A DNA stretch of 10,460 nt. It comes from an uncultured Erysipelotrichaceae bacterium. Its GTDB lineage: Bacteria; Bacillota_I; Bacilli_A; RFN20; CAG-826. The stretch lies in assembly GCA_902793515.1 (NCBI GenBank), contig CADBDO010000047.1, positions 1 to 10,460 on the forward strand, read 5' to 3'. The position numbers and the translations under genes were made by a program. Of this stretch, positions 6,364-10,460 are shown one piece after another. A model generated the notes under the pieces. That model worked only from the letters and a program-made list of their open reading frames with translations. It did no database searches and was not told the DNA's origin. The stretch's first letter is position 1; each line of letters opens with the position of its first letter.

Positions 6364-6470
6364 TAATTGTTCGTTGAAGCGGAGTAGTACCATTCGCCGT
6401 CTGAGAACGGAGAGGAGACTCTCCCCGTCGTGGGTTATAGCCAAAAAGAGATGACACTCAATCGAGCGTT

Positions 6471-6520
6471 AAAGAGGGATGGTACCGCGCGGAAGCGCTC
6501 CTGACATCCTCTTTTTTATT
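6471..6520 (+). terminator. T-box regulated intrinsic terminator
   Basis: AAAGAGGGATG (6471-6481) pairs with CATCCTCTTT (6505-6514), ten pairs with G6476 bulged, followed by a T-rich run to 6520. Its 5' arm shares GGGA with the antiterminator, so the two folds are mutually exclusive. Confidence 0.85.
6476..6502 (+). promoter_or_regulatory. T-box antiterminator hairpin
   Basis: Lower helix GGGA (6476-6479) pairs with TCCT (6499-6502) including one G-U pair. The seven-base bulge TGGTACC is at 6480-6486. Upper helix GCGC (6487-6490) pairs with GCGC (6495-6498) around a GGAA tetraloop. This is the canonical architecture, and it excludes the terminator. Confidence 0.88.
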
Positions 6521-6523
6521 TTT

Positions 6524-6529
6524 AGGAGG
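6524..6529 (+). promoter_or_regulatory. Ribosome binding site fixing the pheS start
   Basis: AGGAGG lies 6 nt before the ATG at 6536. This rules out the longer in-frame reading from an ATG at 6479, which lies inside the T-box antiterminator. Confidence 0.9.
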
Positions 6530-6535
6530 GACATA

Positions 6536-7576
6536 ATGGAACCCAAAGAGCAGATTAAGGCCCTGGAAGCAAAAGCCTTAGAGGACCTTAAGAACGTGAA
6601 TGACCTTGAAGGTCTTACGAACTTTAGAAACACCTATCTTGCCAAAAAGAGCGAGCTTTCCTCGCTTATGGGCAAGATGAAAGAAATACCAGCCGAGGAG
6701 AGAGGCGCTTTTGGCAAAGCGGTCAATGACGCGAGAGCCAACATCGAAAACGCCTTCAATGAGAAGAAAGAGGCCATTGAGCATAAGGCCCTCGAAGAGA
6801 AACTCAAGAAGGAAAGGATCGACCTCACCCTCCCAGGCAGAACCCACGCCTCAGGCAAGATGAACCCATGTTGGATCATCATCGATGAGATGTGCGACAT
6901 CTTCGCCTCGATGGGATTTGACATCGTCGAAGGAAGAGACGTCGAGACCGATCACTTCAACTTCGAGCTCCTCAATGTCCCAAAAGACCATCCTGCCAGA
7001 GACATGCAGGACACTTTCTATATCGACGATTCCTTGCTTTTGAGAACCCAGACCTCCGCGGCCCAAGCCCACACCATGCTTGAGAACGAGGAGAAGAAAC
7101 CGATCAAGATGATCTGCCCTGGCAAGTGCTTCAGAAGGGATGACGATGACGCCACCCATAGCCACCAGTTCGGACAGATCGAAGGCCTTGTCGTCGACAA
7201 AGGCATTTCCCTTGCCGACCTCAAAGGAACCTTAGAGCTCTTCGTCAAGAAGATGTTCGGAGAGAAGAGAGAAATCCGTCTCCGCTCATCATTCTTCCCG
7301 TTCACTGAGCCATCCGTCGAAGTCGATGTCTCTTGCGCCAAATGCGGTGGCAAGGGCTGCAACATGTGCAAAGGCACCGGTTGGATCGAAATCTTAGGCG
7401 CTGGCGAAGTTAATCCTGAGGTCCTCAGGATGTGCGGATATGACCCAGCCGTCTATAGCGGTTTCGCTTTCGGCGTCGGCGTCGAGCGTCTTGCGATGCT
7501 TAGATACGGCATCGATGACATCCGTAGGATCTACGCCAACGACATCCGCTTCTTAAAGGATTTCAGCGAGAAATAA
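6536..7576 (+). CDS. pheS: Phenylalanyl-tRNA synthetase alpha subunit
   Basis: Catalytic subunit of the alpha2-beta2 synthetase that charges tRNA-Phe with phenylalanine, using ATP. 346 residues, normal length. An N-terminal coiled-coil arm (about 1-93) is followed by the class II core: motif 1 helix around IIDEMCDIFASMGF (114-127), NVPKDHPARDMQDTFY (147-162), LLRTQTSAAQ (168-177), motif 2 FRRDDDDATHSHQFGQIEGLVVD (199-221) and motif 3 GFAFGVGVERLAMLRYGIDDIR (309-330). The alanine in GFAFG, which lines the Phe pocket, is present. A CxxC-x5-CxxC segment (Cys267, Cys270, Cys275, Cys278), frequent in Firmicutes PheS, may form a small metal knuckle. Transcription is controlled by the T-box leader directly upstream; pheT follows after 15 nt. 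Confidence 0.98.
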   Translation: MEPKEQIKALEAKALEDLKNVNDLEGLTNFRNTYLAKKSELSSLMGKMKEIPAEERGAFGKAVNDARANIENAFNEKKEAIEHKALEEKLKKERIDLTLPGRTHASGKMNPCWIIIDEMCDIFASMGFDIVEGRDVETDHFNFELLNVPKDHPARDMQDTFYIDDSLLLRTQTSAAQAHTMLENEEKKPIKMICPGKCFRRDDDDATHSHQFGQIEGLVVDKGISLADLKGTLELFVKKMFGEKREIRLRSSFFPFTEPSVEVDVSCAKCGGKGCNMCKGTGWIEILGAGEVNPEVLRMCGYDPAVYSGFAFGVGVERLAMLRYGIDDIRRIYANDIRFLKDFSEK

Positions 7577-7591
7577 GGGAGGGCAAAGAAA

Positions 7592-9985
7592 ATGAAAGTA
7601 TCACTCAATTGGCTTAAGTCATTCATCGATCTTGAAGGATATGCTCCTGAAGAGATCGCCTCCAAGCTCACCTTCGCCGGGGTTGAAGTCGACACCGTGA
7701 GCAAACTCGCCAGCGCGACTAACCTCGTCATCGGCGAAATCCTCACCTGCGTCGCCCATCCAGATAGCGATCACCTTCACGTCCTCAACGTTGATGAAGG
7801 AAAGAAATACGGCGTCCACCAGATCGTCTGCGGCGCCCCAAACGCGAGAGTCGGCCTCAAAGTCATCGTCGCTAGAGAAGGCGCGGTCCTTCCTGGCGGA
7901 ACGATTGAGAAAGGCGTCATCCGCGGAGTCGAATCCGACGGCATGTGCTGCAGCTTAGCTGAGCTAGGCGTCGATAAGAAATTCCTTAGCGAGAAGCAAG
8001 TCGCGGGAATCGAGGAGCTTCCAAGCGATGCTCCAGTCGGGGAAGAGAACGTCCTTGCCTATTTAGGAATCGATGACGTCATCCTCGATCTTGACCTCCT
8101 TGCCAACAGACCTGACCTTTACGCGATGGAGAACGTCGCCCAAGAGGTCGGCGCCCTTCTTGAAAGAGAGGTCAAACTCCCTGAATACAAAGAATACGCC
8201 AAAGGCGAGAGCGATTTCGTCGTTGGTTCCATCACCGAGAAATGCAAGCAGTTTGGTGGACGCGAAATCAAAGGCGTCGTCACCAAGCCTTCCCCAAAAT
8301 GGATGAGTGAGATTCTCACCTCCATGGGCGTCCGTTCGATCAACAACGTCGTCGACATCGGCAACTTCGTCATGCTTCTCACCGGTCAGCCAATCAACAT
8401 GTATGACGCTGACAAGCTCCCAAAGAGAGAGCTCATCGTGAGAGAGGACTTCGAAGGCGAATATGTCGCGATGGACGAGAAATCCTACCCTCTCATTAGC
8501 GGCGACCTCGTCGTCTCTAGCGACAAAGTCCCGATGTGCCTTGCCGGCATCATGACCTCCAAGGCCTGCGCCGTCACCGAAGAAACCAAGAACGTCATCA
8601 TCGAGGTCGCTAACTTCAATGGTGCCTCAATCCGTCACACTTCCAACAGACTTGGCCTTGCTTCCGATTCCTCTTCGAGATTCGTCAAAGGCCTCAATAC
8701 CGAGCAATGCGAAAGAGTCCTTAGGATCGCCAGCGCCCTCATGGCCGAGCTTTGCGATGCCAAAGAGGTCCTCGTCTGCAAAACCTATGACGTCATCAAA
8801 CACGAGAAGAAGGTCATCAAGACGAGCCTTGGCTATATCAACGCCCGCTTAGGAACCTCCTTCGATCTCGATACCGTCGTGAACACTCTCAAGAGAGACC
8901 ACATCGACGTCAAAGTCGAAGGCGAGACCCTTGAGTGCGCCATTCCTTATTACCGTATCGACATGGTAGGGGAAGCCGACATCTCCGAAGAGGTCATTAG
9001 GCTTCTTGGCTACGCTAACGTAACCGCCAAGCTTCCTTCCCTCAATGTCGCACAAGGCGGTTATTCCGAGGCCCAGAAGAACAAAAACGCCATCAGACGT
9101 TTCCTTAGAAACGAAGGCCTCACCGAAGTTTTGACCTATTCCTTGGTCGATGAGAAGAAGAAAGACGCTTTCGCTTACTTAAGCAAAGCCGAGAACTACA
9201 AGCTCATCAACCCTCTCACCGATGAGAAGGAATATCTCAGAAAGAACTTAATCGCTTCCCTCCTTGAGTGCGCTTCCTATAACTTCGCTCACCAAAGCAA
9301 AGACTTAGCCATCTATGAGATCAGCGACGTCGATGCGAAGAACTTCAAAGGCAGACACCTTGCCATGGTCCTCCTTGGAAACGAATCAATCGTCGGACAG
9401 CTCTCAACCAAACCTTACGACTATTACGACGCCAAAGGATACCTTGAAGGAATCCTTAACCTCCTTAATCTCAATCTCAGCCGCTTCAGGCTCGATAAGC
9501 TCACTAGCGACAAAGAGGAGTTCCACCCCTATAGAAGCGCATCCCTCTACGCCGGACGCGACATGGTCGCCGTCTTCGGTGAGATCCACCCAAGCAAAGC
9601 GAAAGAGCTTGGCTTTGGAAAGAGCCCAGTCGTCATGCTTGAGCTTGACCTTGAGGCCCTCCTCAACATGAAGTCCAGCGCCGCGAAAGCCTCGATCCCT
9701 CCTCGCTTCCCAATGGTCACCCGTGACCTTGCCTTCTTAGTCGGCGAAAGCGAAGACTACATGAATCTCCGCCGCGAGATCATGAGGCTCGACAAGACCA
9801 TCATCGACGTCGATATCTTCGATAGCTATGTCGGCGAGAACATCGCCGAGGGCAAGAAATCCCTTGCGATCACCATCTCCTTCCGCTTAGAGGATAGAAC
9901 CCTCAAAGACGAGGAAGTCAGTGCCGTCATGGACAAGATCGTCGGCATGCTCAAGATGCGTTTCAACGCTGAGGTGCGTTCCTAA
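7592..9985 (+). CDS. pheT: Phenylalanyl-tRNA synthetase beta subunit
   Basis: Partner of PheS; it binds tRNA-Phe and, in most bacteria, hydrolyses mischarged Tyr-tRNA-Phe in its B3/B4 domain. 797 residues, normal full length. Domains in order: N-terminal MKVSLNWLKSFID; EMAP-like tRNA-binding domain (about 40-150, with HPDSDHLHVLNVD at 56-68); NRPDLYAMENVAQEVGALL (172-190); B3/B4 (about 210-385); B5 (about 410-480, with PYYRIDMVGEADISEEVIRLLGY); a catalytic-like core; and a C-terminal ferredoxin-fold anticodon-binding domain (about 702-797, RFPMVTRDLAFLV to SLAITISFRLEDRTLKDEEV). GGGAGGG at 7577-7583 is its ribosome binding site, 8 nt before the ATG. The B3/B4 pocket motifs differ from the consensus at several places (see findings). 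A YceD-like gene overlaps its stop by 1 nt. Confidence 0.98.
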   Translation: MKVSLNWLKSFIDLEGYAPEEIASKLTFAGVEVDTVSKLASATNLVIGEILTCVAHPDSDHLHVLNVDEGKKYGVHQIVCGAPNARVGLKVIVAREGAVLPGGTIEKGVIRGVESDGMCCSLAELGVDKKFLSEKQVAGIEELPSDAPVGEENVLAYLGIDDVILDLDLLANRPDLYAMENVAQEVGALLEREVKLPEYKEYAKGESDFVVGSITEKCKQFGGREIKGVVTKPSPKWMSEILTSMGVRSINNVVDIGNFVMLLTGQPINMYDADKLPKRELIVREDFEGEYVAMDEKSYPLISGDLVVSSDKVPMCLAGIMTSKACAVTEETKNVIIEVANFNGASIRHTSNRLGLASDSSSRFVKGLNTEQCERVLRIASALMAELCDAKEVLVCKTYDVIKHEKKVIKTSLGYINARLGTSFDLDTVVNTLKRDHIDVKVEGETLECAIPYYRIDMVGEADISEEVIRLLGYANVTAKLPSLNVAQGGYSEAQKNKNAIRRFLRNEGLTEVLTYSLVDEKKKDAFAYLSKAENYKLINPLTDEKEYLRKNLIASLLECASYNFAHQSKDLAIYEISDVDAKNFKGRHLAMVLLGNESIVGQLSTKPYDYYDAKGYLEGILNLLNLNLSRFRLDKLTSDKEEFHPYRSASLYAGRDMVAVFGEIHPSKAKELGFGKSPVVMLELDLEALLNMKSSAAKASIPPRFPMVTRDLAFLVGESEDYMNLRREIMRLDKTIIDVDIFDSYVGENIAEGKKSLAITISFRLEDRTLKDEEVSAVMDKIVGMLKMRFNAEVRS

Positions 9986-10460
9986 TGACCAAGGTCAATA
10001 AGTCCGCCTTATCGGAAGGCAGATTCCAGGAATACGAGGCCTCTCCGGTCTATGACGCCTCAGCTGTCTCTTATCCAATCAAGTCGATCCCTTCGTTCCA
10101 TTACGACGCCAAGGTGACGAAAAGAGACGACAAAGCCTTCGTGAAAATGGCCATCAAAGGCAAACTCGAGGTCTTTGACTCAAGAGACAACGTCCCGTTC
10201 ATCTATCCTTTCTCCATCAAGGAAGAGACCCTCGTCCTTGACGAAGAGGATGGCGAATCGATCGGATTCATCGTCCCAGGCGCTTCCTTCGATCTCGACG
10301 CTTTAGCCCTCGACATCGTCAAATCATCGTTGCCTCTAAGGCTCATCAGAAAAGGCGAAAGCACCCTCAAAGATGAAGTCGGAGGGGTGAGGATCCTTAG
10401 CGACGAAGAGAAAGCCAAAGAAGGTTCCAAAGGCGGAATCAGAATCAAAGGCTTAGACGA
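9985..10460 (+). CDS. YceD/YlbN-like (DUF177) protein, 3'-truncated by window edge
   Basis: Open frame from an ATG overlapping the pheT stop (TAATG) to the window end, 158 residues visible with no stop. GAGGTG at 9971-9976 is a ribosome binding site at 8 nt spacing. Features of the DUF177 family: a central beta segment IKGKLEVFDSRDNVPFIYPFSIKEETLVLDEEDGE (about 57-91), which resembles Bacillus YlbN with its GTMTLPCARTL-type strand, and DLDALALDIVKSSLPLRLIRKGE (about 103-125), matching the family's D-L-x-x-[IL]-V...LPL stretch. YceD is linked to 23S rRNA and 50S accumulation, and the gene usually precedes rpmF (ribosomal protein L32), which would lie just right of the window. The cysteines often found in YceD proteins are absent. 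The match rests on short motifs, so the call is moderate. Confidence 0.65.
   Translation, partial: MTKVNKSALSEGRFQEYEASPVYDASAVSYPIKSIPSFHYDAKVTKRDDKAFVKMAIKGKLEVFDSRDNVPFIYPFSIKEETLVLDEEDGESIGFIVPGASFDLDALALDIVKSSLPLRLIRKGESTLKDEVGGVRILSDEEKAKEGSKGGIRIKGLD

Larger units (their letters stand above)
6370..6520 (+). promoter_or_regulatory. T-box riboswitch leader of pheST
   Basis: The T-box core TGGTACCGCG stands at 6480-6489, followed by a terminator and pheS. Elements in order: AGTA at 6383-6386, as in the specifier loop; a distal stem I hairpin GGAGAG-GAGA-CTCTCC at 6409-6424, preceded by a GAGA bulge (6403-6406); a stem III hairpin GACACTC-AATC-GAGCGTT at 6453-6470; and the antiterminator at 6476-6502. 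There is no room for stem II. Uncharged tRNA pairing its ACCA end with UGGU in the bulge should stabilise the antiterminator and allow transcription into pheS. The U opposite the discriminator fits A73 of tRNA-Phe. No UUC codon lies on the 3' side of stem I where the specifier is expected. Confidence 0.9.

Noticed and set aside
6479..6535. Extended N-terminus of PheS from the ATG at 6479
   Set aside because: These codons lie in the T-box antiterminator and terminator, and AGGAGG at 6524-6529 points to the ATG at 6536.

Overview
The window looks like chromosomal DNA from a Firmicutes-type bacterium (class Bacilli or a mollicute-related lineage, by inference). The supports are a T-box leader in front of pheS-pheT, a SpoU-family methyltransferase of the Bacillus YsgA type just upstream of pheST (the same neighbour as in Bacillus), and a YceD/YlbN-type gene downstream. 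The genetic code is standard: TGG is used for Trp and TGA is used as a stop. Gene packing is very dense, with overlaps of 1, 4 and 8 nt, and all genes but one are on the + strand. No mobile element, CRISPR array, tRNA or rRNA was found.

Region 1 (1-3058): the C-terminal four fifths of a glycogen phosphorylase gene, whose start lies left of the window. It is followed 1 nt later by a dimeric-type dUTPase and then by a small protein with a PucR/CdaR-type helix-turn-helix. The unit ends at a bidirectional terminator.

Region 2 (3031-3821): a minus-strand gene for a DUF523/TudS-type desulfidase carrying an unusual basic, Phe-punctuated tail of about 86 residues. Its stop codon lies in the loop of the shared terminator. 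Its promoter is back to back with that of the next + strand gene, and both -10 boxes lie inside one perfect inverted repeat.

Region 3 (3821-6343): an operon of a YgjP/WLM-type zinc metallopeptidase, a YsgA-like RNA methyltransferase and an unrecognised predicted lipoprotein, ending in an intrinsic terminator. The first gene appears to give a leaderless mRNA.

Region 4 (6344-10460): a compact T-box leader controlling pheS and pheT (the two subunits of phenylalanyl-tRNA synthetase), with a YceD/YlbN-like gene coupled to the end of pheT and cut by the window edge. Uncharged tRNA should allow read-through into the synthetase genes. The antiterminator is textbook, but no UUC specifier codon sits where it is expected.

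Most genes are housekeeping genes. The points most worth a second look are the tailed desulfidase, the altered editing pocket of PheT, the odd T-box stem I and the symmetric divergent promoter.
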